A stretch of DNA of 64,000 nt from Phycisphaerae bacterium (GTDB lineage Bacteria; Chloroflexota; Anaerolineae; 4572-78; J111): the NCBI GenBank assembly GCA_028285035.1, contig JANQQF010000003.1, positions 1 through 64,000 of the forward strand. The letters run 5' to 3'. Both the position numbers and the translations under genes were made by a program. The notes below the pieces were generated by a model, which was not told where the DNA came from, made no database searches, and saw only the letters and a program-made list of their open reading frames with translations. Shown in pieces: positions 34,400 through 43,092 of this stretch (the stretch's first letter is position 1; every line of letters begins with the position of its first letter).

Positions 34400-36027
34400 T
34401 CCTGATCCGGCACTCGTCGTTTTCGCCGCATAAACTGGCCTTCGGGAGCGTCAGGGTCGCCAATCCCAAATTGAGCCAATTTGTTAGCCAGCCGCCGACG
34501 GGTGACAATCCGCTGAAATTGCGGATCGGTTTCTTCGGTCATAATCCGAATTTGCTCAAAGGCATCTCGATTGACAACGAGCACTTCTGTATCCGTCTCC
34601 TGCTGCTGGTTCACCCGCACGGTAGCTTCTCGGGGCCTATTTGTAATGAGACCAATTTCACCAAAAAATTGCCCGCTGCCCAAACGCTGGACAATGACTT
34701 CAGCATCATCAACTGGCTGGACAACTTCCACCTCACCTTTCTCGATAAAATAAAAGGTATCGCTGGGATCGCCTTTGCTAAAGATGGTCTCACCTGGCTT
34801 AAAGACAAGACGTTCCAGTTGAAAACCGAGGTTGGTTAAGTTATCTGAGTCTAAATTCTCCAAAGCGGCCAACATTTGATCGGCGACGAGACGTTGGCGC
34901 ATCAAGCTAGCGATCATCTCATAGGTGAGCTTGGAGTCGATCATTAATTGGCTAAAGGTGTTTTTATCGAGGCCCATCAACACGGCCTCTTCCTCAGCCG
35001 AAACCCGAACCGTGGCCGTTCGATTTTTGTTTTCGAGGAGGCCGATTTCACCAAAAAATTGCCCGCTGCCGAGTCTAGCCCCAATCACCTCCCGGCCAGA
35101 GATGTGCTCAATGATAATTTCAACCTGTCCTCGAATGATAATGTAGAATTTATCAGCCAGGTCACCCTGTTTGAATATGGTCGTACCCGGCTTATATGTC
35201 ACCGGATCGAGTTGCGCGGACACTTTGACCATTTGGGCTGGGTCAAGCCCTGATAGCGCCTTGGAGATGTATTGGTCTGTGATTTCACCATCAGCAATTT
35301 GGATCACCCGTGAAACACGGCTGGCCAAGTCACGATCATGGGTCACCATCAAGATGGTGCGACCCTGACTGACAAAATCTTCAAACAGTTGGAAGATTGA
35401 GTCGGATGTTTTGGAGTCCAAGCTCCCCGTTGGCTCATCCGCGACCAGCACTTTGGGATCATTTGCCAAAGCCCGGGCGATGGCCGCCCGCTGCTTTTGC
35501 CCCCCAGAAACAGCCGAGGGGAATTTATAGGCTTGGTCAGCCATATCGACCATTTCGAGCAAGTGTAACGCCCGTTCGGCTTGAATATCTGCTGGATAGG
35601 TATTGGAGAGCTGCATGGGGAGCATCACGTTTTCAACAAGGGTCAAGGTGGGGAGGAGTTGAAAGAATTGAAAAATAACCCCCAAATGTTTCCCTCGCCA
35701 AGTGGCCATATCATCCTCATTCAGGCGATGGATGGGGATTTGGTCAATGACAATTTCGCCCAAGGTTGGACGATCGATACCAGTGACCATATTGATCAAG
35801 GTCGATTTACCGCTACCAGATTTACCAATGACTGCCGCAAATTCACCTGCTTTTACTTGTAGATTGATATTTTTTAGGGCGGTAAAGGGGCCAGCCGGGG
35901 TTTCATAGGTCTTGATGACCTCTTGTAATTCAATGAGGATTTCACTGTTGGCCGTCGCCTGAGAGGGGGTTGATATGGCGTTGGGTCGCGTCCCACGAAT
36001 TTTATCAACAATATTTTTATAATTCAA
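34396..36027 (-). CDS. MacB/LolD-type ABC ATPase fused to two cyclic-nucleotide-binding domains
   Basis: 543 residues. Residues ~30-255 are a LolD/MacB ATPase: Walker [10 protein letters not shown], signature VSGGQKQR, Walker [13 protein letters not shown], switch His (MVTHDRD). Residues ~285-390 and ~410-515 are two CRP-type cNMP-binding domains, each with the phosphate-binding cassette FFGEIGLxxxxxRxA and the arginine kept in both. The C-terminus is basic (RRKRR). Fusion of cNMP domains to a MacB-like ATPase suggests that export is tuned by cAMP or a related nucleotide, or that the domains are structural. It is first in the operon ATPase, FtsX permease, family-1 glycosyltransferase. Confidence 0.92.
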   Translation of the reverse strand: MNYKNIVDKIRGTRPNAISTPSQATANSEILIELQEVIKTYETPAGPFTALKNINLQVKAGEFAAVIGKSGSGKSTLINMVTGIDRPTLGEIVIDQIPIHRLNEDDMATWRGKHLGVIFQFFQLLPTLTLVENVMLPMQLSNTYPADIQAERALHLLEMVDMADQAYKFPSAVSGGQKQRAAIARALANDPKVLVADEPTGSLDSKTSDSIFQLFEDFVSQGRTILMVTHDRDLASRVSRVIQIADGEITDQYISKALSGLDPAQMVKVSAQLDPVTYKPGTTIFKQGDLADKFYIIIRGQVEIIIEHISGREVIGARLGSGQFFGEIGLLENKNRTATVRVSAEEEAVLMGLDKNTFSQLMIDSKLTYEMIASLMRQRLVADQMLAALENLDSDNLTNLGFQLERLVFKPGETIFSKGDPSDTFYFIEKGEVEVVQPVDDAEVIVQRLGSGQFFGEIGLITNRPREATVRVNQQQETDTEVLVVNRDAFEQIRIMTEETDPQFQRIVTRRRLANKLAQFGIGDPDAPEGQFMRRKRRVPDQE

Positions 36028-36180
36028 AGTGACTCTATGCCCTCAACGCACAAATAGATTTGATAAAGGTCTATGTGTATTCTAAAGCACCTACATCTCT
36101 ATTTCACTATACACGTTATTGAGGTTTACAACAAAAAAATGGTGAATAGGGGAAATTGTAATGACGAGACAGGCATGGTC

Positions 36181-37155
36181 CTAGCTACGCCCCCCATAAA
36201 TCCGGCAGTTGGGGAATGAGAGAGAGAAGCCAAACCAGCGAGCAAAAATTTGGCGGGGATGTTCAGGGGTGATGATGCTGCCAGATGAGTCATAGACCAA
36301 TCCATCGCGGATGGTCCAGCCATTACTCAAACGGAACTGCTCACCACGCACAATATCGACCACCTCGGCATCGGTGTAAATCGCACGGGGAAAGCCGGGA
36401 TTGCCGCTGATGAAGATGGCGATGCGTCGTCCAGCCAGCGTGTCAAACAGGATATTTTGGTGATCGTGCAGGGTATGCGTTGGATAAAAACAGGGGTCAT
36501 TATCCGCCCAAACGCCAAGCCCCAAGTTCATCCGAGACAATCGCTCATCTTCCTGCAAGATCGACGGGGCTAAATACTCGTCCCACCCACTTGGATTATC
36601 ACCACTAAACACGGCACGGTCCTCTTCAAGCCAAGCGGTTTGTTCTTCATCCAAAGGTTGAGACACCAGCTTGGCCTCGGGGTCAATTTGCAAAGCCTGC
36701 CCAAAGGTGGTCGTCATCGCCGTGCCATATGACTCAAGTTGTGTCCCTTCTAGAGGGCCGTGCAGACAAACACCGGTAATATGATGCCATATTGAGCCGG
36801 TTTCCTCATCTTTCAGGATGGTCATACTGTCATACAAACCGGCTGCGTAGAAATGATGGTAAACGCCATCAATTACCGGCGAAAAACAAGCGCCACCATT
36901 ACAAACCAGACAGTGGGTCAACATCAAAGGGGGTTCGCCTTTGATTTGGGCCACGTGATAGTAAATCATTTCATCAAGGCCAAACACATAGGTTGCTTCA
37001 TTAAATTGAAAGAGTTGGGCTGCGCCGTTCGAGTTAACCAAGCCACGCTGCAACGCATCTTTGAGCGAAGTCGGTTCCGATACATACAATGGCTCGTAAA
37101 GGTCATCCGCCTCAGGCAAAATGGCCCGTTGAATATCAAACTTGATGTCATCCAA
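36181..37155 (-). CDS. DUF3179 domain-containing protein
   Basis: 324 residues, recognisable as DUF3179 by MLTHCLVCNGGACFSPVIDG, the HHFYAAGLYDSMTILKDEETGSIW segment (shortened here), and GVCLHGPLEG. The family is widespread and uncharacterised; a Cys-x-x-Cys-like pair and the conserved His residues are compatible with metal or redox function, but this is inference. No signal peptide is evident. It is transcribed away from the molybdenum-hydroxylase genes, sharing the 281-bp intergenic region with the diheme cytochrome gene. Nothing specific is seen in the 153 bp between this gene and the ATPase gene. Confidence 0.85.
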   Translation of the reverse strand: MDDIKFDIQRAILPEADDLYEPLYVSEPTSLKDALQRGLVNSNGAAQLFQFNEATYVFGLDEMIYYHVAQIKGEPPLMLTHCLVCNGGACFSPVIDGVYHHFYAAGLYDSMTILKDEETGSIWHHITGVCLHGPLEGTQLESYGTAMTTTFGQALQIDPEAKLVSQPLDEEQTAWLEEDRAVFSGDNPSGWDEYLAPSILQEDERLSRMNLGLGVWADNDPCFYPTHTLHDHQNILFDTLAGRRIAIFISGNPGFPRAIYTDAEVVDIVRGEQFRLSNGWTIRDGLVYDSSGSIITPEHPRQIFARWFGFSLSFPNCRIYGGRS

Positions 37156-37436
37156 TGGAGGGTCTCCCGATTGTGAAATCTACAAGGTAGTACGTTTTTA
37201 AGACGAAATGATTTCAAATGATCTTACTCATCGGGCCATAAAACCAAAATTTTAGAGGATTGTGCAAGCATTGCAGAGATATATGTATGTATTTCTACGA
37301 TTTTTGTAGGATAATTGAGATTGTTAAGTAAACAGCAAGAAGTTTTGAGAAATAAGATTTTAACTTTGGGTTCAAACAGCTTGAAAATTGAATGGACTCT
37401 AGATGGGTCTAACTTTTGGAGAAAAGGAGAAAATTG

Positions 37437-38069
37437 ATGCACCTAAGATTTCAGTGTAATGTATTATTTTTTGTGGCACTTTCAATCAGCACTGTTCTGC
37501 TGGTCGCCTGTGGTCCGGCCGCAGCGCCGAAAAATCTGGAAAGCCCAAGTGTCGCGCTTCACCAAGTCGACACCAGTGCACCCAGCCCGCAGGCGGCTGA
37601 GGTCGAGGCGTTTGAGACGGTGATGACTGTCTTGACCAGCCCTCGCTGTAGCAATTGTCATCCGACCGGGGACCGCCCCCGCCAACGAGATGAACAAATT
37701 ATCCACATCCTCAATGTCACCCGCGGTGAGGATAATCACGGTGGCCCGGTCCAAACTTGCGAGACTTGTCACCACGAGGAAAATAACTCCTACAGCCTTG
37801 TACCCGGCGCACCTCACTGGGGTCTAGCCCCCAAGAGTATGGGCTGGTATGGCCTCAGCCACGCCGAAATCGCTGAAGCTTTACTTAATCCGGAAACAAA
37901 TGGGGGTCGTTCTCACGAAGATTTGATCCACCATATGAGTGAAGATCCGCTTGTTTTGTGGGCTTGGGACCCCGGCGGTGACCGAACGCCGCCCCCTGTA
38001 CCCCACGATGAATTTGTCGCAGCCCTGGAAATCTGGCTTGAGGCGGGTGCGCCAATTCCAGCAGAGTAA
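37437..38069 (+). CDS. Diheme c-type cytochrome lipoprotein, partner of the molybdenum hydroxylase
   Basis: 210 residues from ATG 37437, preceded by AAAAGGAGA at proper spacing; the in-frame TTG 21 nt earlier is less likely. It has a lipoprotein signal (lipobox LVAC, then GPAAAP) and two haem c sites, CSNCH and CETCHH, about 50 residues apart. The sequence around them (NCHPTGDRPRQRDEQ, HEENNSYSLVPGAPHWGLAP) matches proteins annotated as isoquinoline 1-oxidoreductase cytochrome subunit. It would take electrons from the [2Fe-2S] subunit encoded next door and pass them to the respiratory chain outside the cytoplasm. Confidence 0.85.
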   Translation: MHLRFQCNVLFFVALSISTVLLVACGPAAAPKNLESPSVALHQVDTSAPSPQAAEVEAFETVMTVLTSPRCSNCHPTGDRPRQRDEQIIHILNVTRGEDNHGGPVQTCETCHHEENNSYSLVPGAPHWGLAPKSMGWYGLSHAEIAEALLNPETNGGRSHEDLIHHMSEDPLVLWAWDPGGDRTPPPVPHDEFVAALEIWLEAGAPIPAE

Positions 38070-38072
38070 TTT

Positions 38073-38145
38073 GGTAATTAGTAATTGGTAACTGGTAATT
38101 GTGCAAGCATAGCGACAATTACTATTTACTATTTACCCATTACCG
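38073..38145. repeat. Inverted pair of heptad repeat arrays
   Basis: Four heptamers at 38073-38100 (GGTAATT, AGTAATT, GGTAACT, GGTAATT) are followed by four at 38118-38145 (ATTACTA, TTTACTA, TTTACCC, ATTACCG) that are roughly reverse complements. The pair can fold as a long hairpin. It lies within the operon, right after the cytochrome stop codon. Confidence 0.7.
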
Positions 38146-38213
38146 ACTGTAACCTGAGATATTTTTGGATAGCTGTATTGTTTTATCCAAACGATTTTAG
38201 AAAGGACCAAAAG

Positions 38214-38681
38214 ATGGAATTCAACTTTACGATAAATGGTGACCCTGTAACCGTCGATGTAGAGCCGATGATGCCGTTGCTCTGGGTGGTGCGGGATGTG
38301 TTAGGTTTGAAGGGAACGAAGTATGGCTGTGGCCGAGCGATGTGTGGGGCCTGTTCATTGCATGTGGACGGCGATCTCTTTCGCTCGTGCACCTATCCAG
38401 TGAAGTATGCCGAAGGCAAGGATGTGACCACGCTCGAAGGACTGTCCGAGAGCGAGGACAACCTTCACCCCGTCCAACAAGCCTGGATGGAAGAGATGGT
38501 GCCCCAATGTGGCTACTGCCAGCCTGGCTTTATGATGGCAGCGGCAAAACTGATCGCCGAAATCCCCAACCCAACCGATGACGACATCAAGCAGAATATC
38601 AGCAACATCTGTCGCTGTGGCACCCATCCGCGCATCATCAAGGCGATTCATCGAGCCGCAGAACTCAATCAGAAAGGTTAG
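38214..38681 (+). CDS. iorA: Isoquinoline 1-oxidoreductase-type [2Fe-2S] subunit
   Basis: 155 residues from ATG 38214 (AAAGGACC upstream); the frame extends farther back only through repeat sequence. The N-terminal plant-type ferredoxin domain has CGRAMCGACSLHVDG with a fourth Cys in RSCTYPV; the C-terminal domain has CGYCQPG and CRCGTHP, the second cluster. This is the standard small subunit of xanthine-oxidase-family hydroxylases, passing electrons from the molybdenum site to the cytochrome. It sits 9 nt before the large-subunit gene. Confidence 0.92.
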   Translation: MEFNFTINGDPVTVDVEPMMPLLWVVRDVLGLKGTKYGCGRAMCGACSLHVDGDLFRSCTYPVKYAEGKDVTTLEGLSESEDNLHPVQQAWMEEMVPQCGYCQPGFMMAAAKLIAEIPNPTDDDIKQNISNICRCGTHPRIIKAIHRAAELNQKG

Positions 38682-38690
38682 GAGGAAACG

Positions 38691-40907
38691 ATGGCCAAGA
38701 AAAATCAAGCGCAAGAACAGACAACAATTGAGCCAACAAAAAAGCGCCGCATTTTTACGCGACGCCGTTTTCTCCAGGCTGGTGCAATTATGCTCGGGGG
38801 AGCGGTCGCGGGTATATATTTTGGGCGTACCCCTTTCCGCCGCTGGGTTGCCCACTCCTTGGTCGAGCTTGATGTCGGGCACGGAACCAGTAATTTTGAA
38901 CCCGACATCGTCTTTGAGATGCAAGCTGACAACACTTTGCAGGTCAATGTGGTCAAAGCCGAAATGGGTCAGGGGATCTTCACTGGAATTGCCATGTTGG
39001 TGATGGAAGAGATTGATATGCCGTTTGAGAACATCAATGTCGTACCAACTACCACGGGCACTGGCCTTGTTGACCTTGGCACTGGCGGCAGCAACACCAC
39101 CAGCAGCTTTTACACCCCGATGCGCGAACTCGCAGCCACCTTCCGCGAGATGCTCAAGATGGCTGCGGCCAGGCAGTGGTCGGTTGATGTCGCCGAGGTA
39201 AGCACCGCCGATGGATTTGTTATCACCAGTGACCAGCGCATCAGTTATATCGACGTAGTCAATAGCACCACTGAGTGGGAGATGCCTGAGGAAGCACCAG
39301 CTCTGCGCCCCCGGTCCGAGTTCAAAGTGATCGGCACCGAAATTCCGCGCGTCGATCTCAAGCCTAAGGTGATGGGAGAATCGATCTTTGGAATTGATAT
39401 TGAGTTACCCGGAATGCTTTACGCCAACATCTTGAAATGCCCCTTTATTGAGGGGACATTAAAAAGTATTGATGTCGCTTCGGCAAAGGCTTTTCCCGGC
39501 GTGGTCGACGTGGTCGAGCTTGAGGATTTGGTGGCTGTCGTAGCTGACAATCGCTACGCCGCCGAGATGGGTAAACGCGCCCTCAATGCTGAGTGGGATG
39601 TGCCAAAAATTTGGCAGCAGGAAGAGCTGGATGAAATGCTGACCGTCGGAACTACCTCACCTGTGAATTTGCAACAGGAGGGTAATGCTCCCGGGCGGAT
39701 CAACGATAACGAGGGCACTTTGGTCACCGCAGAGTATCGCGTTCCAATCGGTGTGCATGCTCACATGGAACCCAACGGGGCCATCGCTGATGTGCAGGGT
39801 GATAAGGCATTGGTCATCACGGCTACCCAAGCACCGGGCGTCGTCCGCACGGAGGTCGCTGATGCATTGGGAATTGATGCCGAGAATATCCAAGTGCAGA
39901 CCGTCTATCTGGGCGGTGGTTTTGGCCGCCGCTATTGGCTCAGCCCCGGCCCCGATGCTGCCCGCATTTCCCAGGCGGTCGGTCGCCCCATTCACCTGTT
40001 GTGGGATCGTGAAACTGAATTTTTGTGCGGCGTAGTCCGCCCCGCCACCCACCATGTCTTTCGGGCAAAATTGAGTGGCTCAGGCGCACTAGACGCCCTC
40101 GAACATAACGTTGCCTCAGGTGATCAGGGCTTGGGCCTGTTCCCAATCCCCATTCTTAAGCCGATTTTTGGGGCGGACTTGCTCTCGGCCTCACACGGTG
40201 CGCCATTTTTGTACGAGGTAGAGAACCGTGAAACCAACATCTGGCACGTTGACACGCCATTTATGACCGGAATTTGGCGGGCGGTGGGGATGTATCCAAA
40301 TGGTTTTGCCGTCGAAAGTTTCATCGACGAGGTGGCTCACGCTGCTGGTCAAGATCCGTTCGATTTACGTCTAGCCCATCTAATGAGTGATGATGAAAGT
40401 GCGGTGCGCATGCGCAATGTACTTCTAAGTCTACGCGAAGCTAGTGGCTGGGATACCCCGAAGCCGGAGGGTGTAGGGCGCGGCTTGGCCATCGTCGAAG
40501 ACCGCCGCACAGTCGCTGCCACGGTCATCGAGGCCAAAGTCGAAGACGGCCAAATTCGGGTGACCAAAGCAACATCGGCTATCGACCCTGGTGTGGTCAT
40601 CAACCCTGAAGGCGTTCGCGCCCAGGTCGAAGGATGTGTGATGATGGGCATCAGTGCTGCCCTCTATGAGGAAACCGTCGTTAAGGATGGCCAATTCACC
40701 GCCAGCAACTATCACAAATATCCGATGGCGATGTTGTCTGATACCCCGCCAGAGGTCAGCGTGATTTTTGTGGAAGGCTCGGAGCGTCCGTCAGGTGTCG
40801 GCGAGCCACCGCTCGGCCCAATTGCTCCAGCCATAGCCAATGCTATCTTTGATGCCACCGGGCAACGTTTACGCCAACTGCCGTTGCAGAAGGCGTTGGT
40901 GGTTTAG
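38691..40907 (+). CDS. iorB: Isoquinoline 1-oxidoreductase-type molybdopterin-binding large subunit
   Basis: 738 residues. The N-terminus bears a Tat-like signal or anchor (TRRRFLQAGAIMLGGAVAG), as in many IorB-type proteins, so the folded holoenzyme is probably exported. Family motifs include EMGQGIFTGIAMLV, GTGGSNTTSSF, a typical YLGGGFGRRYW and the near C-terminal GVGEPPLGPIAPAIANAI, where Glu is the expected catalytic base. These enzymes hydroxylate N-heterocycles or oxidise aldehydes with water as oxygen source. The cluster lacks an FAD subunit, consistent with electron delivery to the adjacent diheme cytochrome. Substrate cannot be assigned. Confidence 0.92.
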   Translation: MAKKNQAQEQTTIEPTKKRRIFTRRRFLQAGAIMLGGAVAGIYFGRTPFRRWVAHSLVELDVGHGTSNFEPDIVFEMQADNTLQVNVVKAEMGQGIFTGIAMLVMEEIDMPFENINVVPTTTGTGLVDLGTGGSNTTSSFYTPMRELAATFREMLKMAAARQWSVDVAEVSTADGFVITSDQRISYIDVVNSTTEWEMPEEAPALRPRSEFKVIGTEIPRVDLKPKVMGESIFGIDIELPGMLYANILKCPFIEGTLKSIDVASAKAFPGVVDVVELEDLVAVVADNRYAAEMGKRALNAEWDVPKIWQQEELDEMLTVGTTSPVNLQQEGNAPGRINDNEGTLVTAEYRVPIGVHAHMEPNGAIADVQGDKALVITATQAPGVVRTEVADALGIDAENIQVQTVYLGGGFGRRYWLSPGPDAARISQAVGRPIHLLWDRETEFLCGVVRPATHHVFRAKLSGSGALDALEHNVASGDQGLGLFPIPILKPIFGADLLSASHGAPFLYEVENRETNIWHVDTPFMTGIWRAVGMYPNGFAVESFIDEVAHAAGQDPFDLRLAHLMSDDESAVRMRNVLLSLREASGWDTPKPEGVGRGLAIVEDRRTVAATVIEAKVEDGQIRVTKATSAIDPGVVINPEGVRAQVEGCVMMGISAALYEETVVKDGQFTASNYHKYPMAMLSDTPPEVSVIFVEGSERPSGVGEPPLGPIAPAIANAIFDATGQRLRQLPLQKALVV

Positions 40908-40936
40908 GAGTTAAAGGTAGCTTCTCTACATCGTAA

Positions 40937-40980
40937 AAAAATACACCCAGGGTTAGATAACTCAACTCTGGGTGTATTTT
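40937..40980. terminator. Strong terminator after the iorB-type gene
   Basis: AAAATACACCCAGGGTT (40937-40953) pairs with AACTCTGGGTGTATTTT (40964-40980) with one mismatch and a 10-nt loop; A-run before and T-run after make it work on both strands. Confidence 0.8.
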
Positions 40981-41011
40981 TATTTAGCTCAGTGATATAC
41001 CTCACTTCCCA

Positions 41012-41040
41012 TTGACAATATAACTCTCTTCCATTACCAT
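41012..41040 (+). promoter_or_regulatory. Possible promoter of the PhnD-PhnD-kinase operon
   Basis: TTGACA (41012-41017) and TACCAT (41035-41040) are separated by 17 bp, about 80 bp before the first ATG. The -35 box is consensus; the -10 is a 4/6 match. Confidence 0.45.
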
Positions 41041-41119
41041 ATATTTTAGTAATATCCAACCATCCTAAATAAACCATTTAGACGAATTTAATCATCACAC
41101 CGGCAAGGAGGCCTCAAGT

Positions 41120-42067
41120 ATGTTCAAGAATCTCCTATCTCTTACTTTTACGATTTGTATATTACTGCTTAGTGGTTGTACTGGAAGTGTGGTATCAGCC
41201 CCCCCTTCTCTAGCCGAGTCAGAGCCTGAGCAAGATTCATTATTGACTGGCACCCTTGTTTTAGGTGACGTTGATGATGAACCTACTAAAAAAATCCCCC
41301 GTTTTCAGCGTATGGCTGATTATCTTGTTCCCCAACTCGCTGAGTATGGCATTGGTCAAGGCAAAGTTAAAATTGCGCCTGATTTAGAAACAATGACTGA
41401 ATGGATTGCTAATGGTGAGGTTGATGTCTACTTTGATAGTCCTTTTCCCGCATTGTCCATCAGCGCTGAAACTGGAGCAAAACCTATTCTGCGTCGCTGG
41501 AAAGGGGATGTGGCCCAGTACAATACGGCCTTTTTTGCTCGAGCTGACAGTGGCTTGACCTCGCTGGCTGACTTGGAAGGAAAGATGGTGGCCTTTCAGG
41601 ATAACTACTCCACCTCAGGGTATATGCTGCCCGCTGTGCATATTATTGAAGGCGGCTTCAATCTAGTCGAGAAAGAGACACCAGAAGATGTTGTGATGCC
41701 CGATGAAGTTGGTTTTGTTTTTAGCGATGCCGATCCAAATACTATCCAGTGGGTTATCAATGGTCGGGTTGCAGCTGGAGCAACGGACACTCAAAATTTA
41801 GCTGAATTACCCGAAGAAACGCAAGCCGATTTAATTGTGTTGGCCGAAACCGAACCAGCCCCGCGACAGGTGGTTATTGTCCGTAAGGATCTAGAGCCGG
41901 CTTTGGTTGAAACAATCAAAATACTACTAATCGAAATGAATGAAAGTGAGGAGGGCTTGGCTGTCTTAGAAGAATTCAAGACGAGCCAATTTGATGAGTT
42001 TCCCGAGGGGGCAGATGTAGCTTTAGCCCGCATGCGGGAGATGTATGAAGTGACGACCAGTCGATAA
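41120..42067 (+). CDS. PhnD-like phosphate/phosphonate-binding lipoprotein, copy 1
   Basis: 315 residues with a lipoprotein signal (lipobox LSGC) and a good ribosome-binding site (AAGGAGG). The domain matches the PhnD/SsuA-like periplasmic binding family: VLGDVDDEPTKKIPRFQ, DLETMTEWIANGEVDVYFDS, RRWKG, GKMVAFQDNYSTSGYMLP. It lacks permease and ATPase partners nearby; instead a second copy and a histidine kinase follow in the same operon. That context argues for ligand sensing, or for feeding a transporter encoded elsewhere. The natural ligand may be phosphite, phosphonate or an unrelated small anion. Confidence 0.87.
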   Translation: MFKNLLSLTFTICILLLSGCTGSVVSAPPSLAESEPEQDSLLTGTLVLGDVDDEPTKKIPRFQRMADYLVPQLAEYGIGQGKVKIAPDLETMTEWIANGEVDVYFDSPFPALSISAETGAKPILRRWKGDVAQYNTAFFARADSGLTSLADLEGKMVAFQDNYSTSGYMLPAVHIIEGGFNLVEKETPEDVVMPDEVGFVFSDADPNTIQWVINGRVAAGATDTQNLAELPEETQADLIVLAETEPAPRQVVIVRKDLEPALVETIKILLIEMNESEEGLAVLEEFKTSQFDEFPEGADVALARMREMYEVTTSR

Positions 42068-42127
42068 GACAAATCAATTTAATTTAATACGACCGATATC
42101 TAGATAATTCTAACTGGAGCTTCAATA

Positions 42128-43066
42128 ATGATCAAGAATTCTGTTATCACTATCTTTCTGATTGGTCTTCTATTTGTTACAATGAGTTGCAATTTTGTGG
42201 CAACTGCCTCAGAACCTACTGTAGAGCCTGTCCCCTTAGCCAACTCTGGCGTTATTGTCCTAGGAGATGTATCTGATGAGCCTACTAAGAAAATAGAGCG
42301 CTTTCAGCCTTTGGCCGACTATCTAGCCGTCAATCTCAATGCTTATGGCATTGGGCAGGGTGAGGTAAAAATCGCGCCAGACTTGGAAACCATGACTCAA
42401 TGGATGCGTACTGGTGAGGTTGATCTTTACTTTGACAGCTCTTTTCCAGCCATGATTGTTAGTGATGGTTCCGGTGCCCAGCCAATCCTTCGCCGTTGGA
42501 AGGGGGGCGATGCTGAATATTATAGTATCATTTTTGCGAGGACAGACAGTGGCCTGTCTTCGCTGGAACAGTTACAAGGACAAATAGTTGCTTTTGAGGA
42601 CGCTCGTTCAACATCTGGTTTTATGCTACCGTTAGCCCATCTGATTGAAGTAGGTTTGACACCGGTTGAGGCAAAGGGGATCGAAGCGGTGGTTAATAAA
42701 GATGAAATCGGTTATGTCTTTAGTGACGAAGATATCAATACCATTCAATGGGTCCTTAGTGAACGTGTCGTGGCTGGGGCCATAGACAGTGGTACCTTGT
42801 TAGAACTTCCAGAAGAAACCCGAACAGGCCTAATCATTTTGGCCGAAACCAAACCGGTCGCTCGACAAGTCGTTATTGCTCGCCCTGATATGCCTCCAGA
42901 TCAATTGGAGACCATTAAAACACTCCTTATCAATTTGACGGATAGTGATGAGGGCAAAACGATACTAGAGAAGAATGTCACCACTAGATATGATGAATTT
43001 CCAGAGGGAGCAGGCGCGGCTTTTGCCCATATGCGTGAATTATACGAGTTCACCCAAAATCAGTAG
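42128..43066 (+). CDS. PhnD-like phosphate/phosphonate-binding lipoprotein, copy 2
   Basis: 312 residues with lipobox MSC after IGLLFVT, and the same domain as the preceding protein: VLGDVSDEPTKKIERFQ, IAPDLETMTQWMRTGEVDLY, RRWKGG, FEDARSTSGFMLP. Clear tandem paralogues, roughly half or more identical by eye, with differences spread along the chain. The gap to copy 1 is 60 nt, to the kinase 26 nt. Two diverged copies next to one kinase suggest two ligands, or a ligand plus a decoy or modulator (inference). Confidence 0.87.
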   Translation: MIKNSVITIFLIGLLFVTMSCNFVATASEPTVEPVPLANSGVIVLGDVSDEPTKKIERFQPLADYLAVNLNAYGIGQGEVKIAPDLETMTQWMRTGEVDLYFDSSFPAMIVSDGSGAQPILRRWKGGDAEYYSIIFARTDSGLSSLEQLQGQIVAFEDARSTSGFMLPLAHLIEVGLTPVEAKGIEAVVNKDEIGYVFSDEDINTIQWVLSERVVAGAIDSGTLLELPEETRTGLIILAETKPVARQVVIARPDMPPDQLETIKTLLINLTDSDEGKTILEKNVTTRYDEFPEGAGAAFAHMRELYEFTQNQ

Positions 43067-43092
43067 CTACCTTTACCCCAAGAAGTAGGTTT

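Noticed and set aside
41120..43066. Phosphonate importer operon
   Set aside because: No PhnC or PhnE-type gene is present; the next gene is a histidine kinase.
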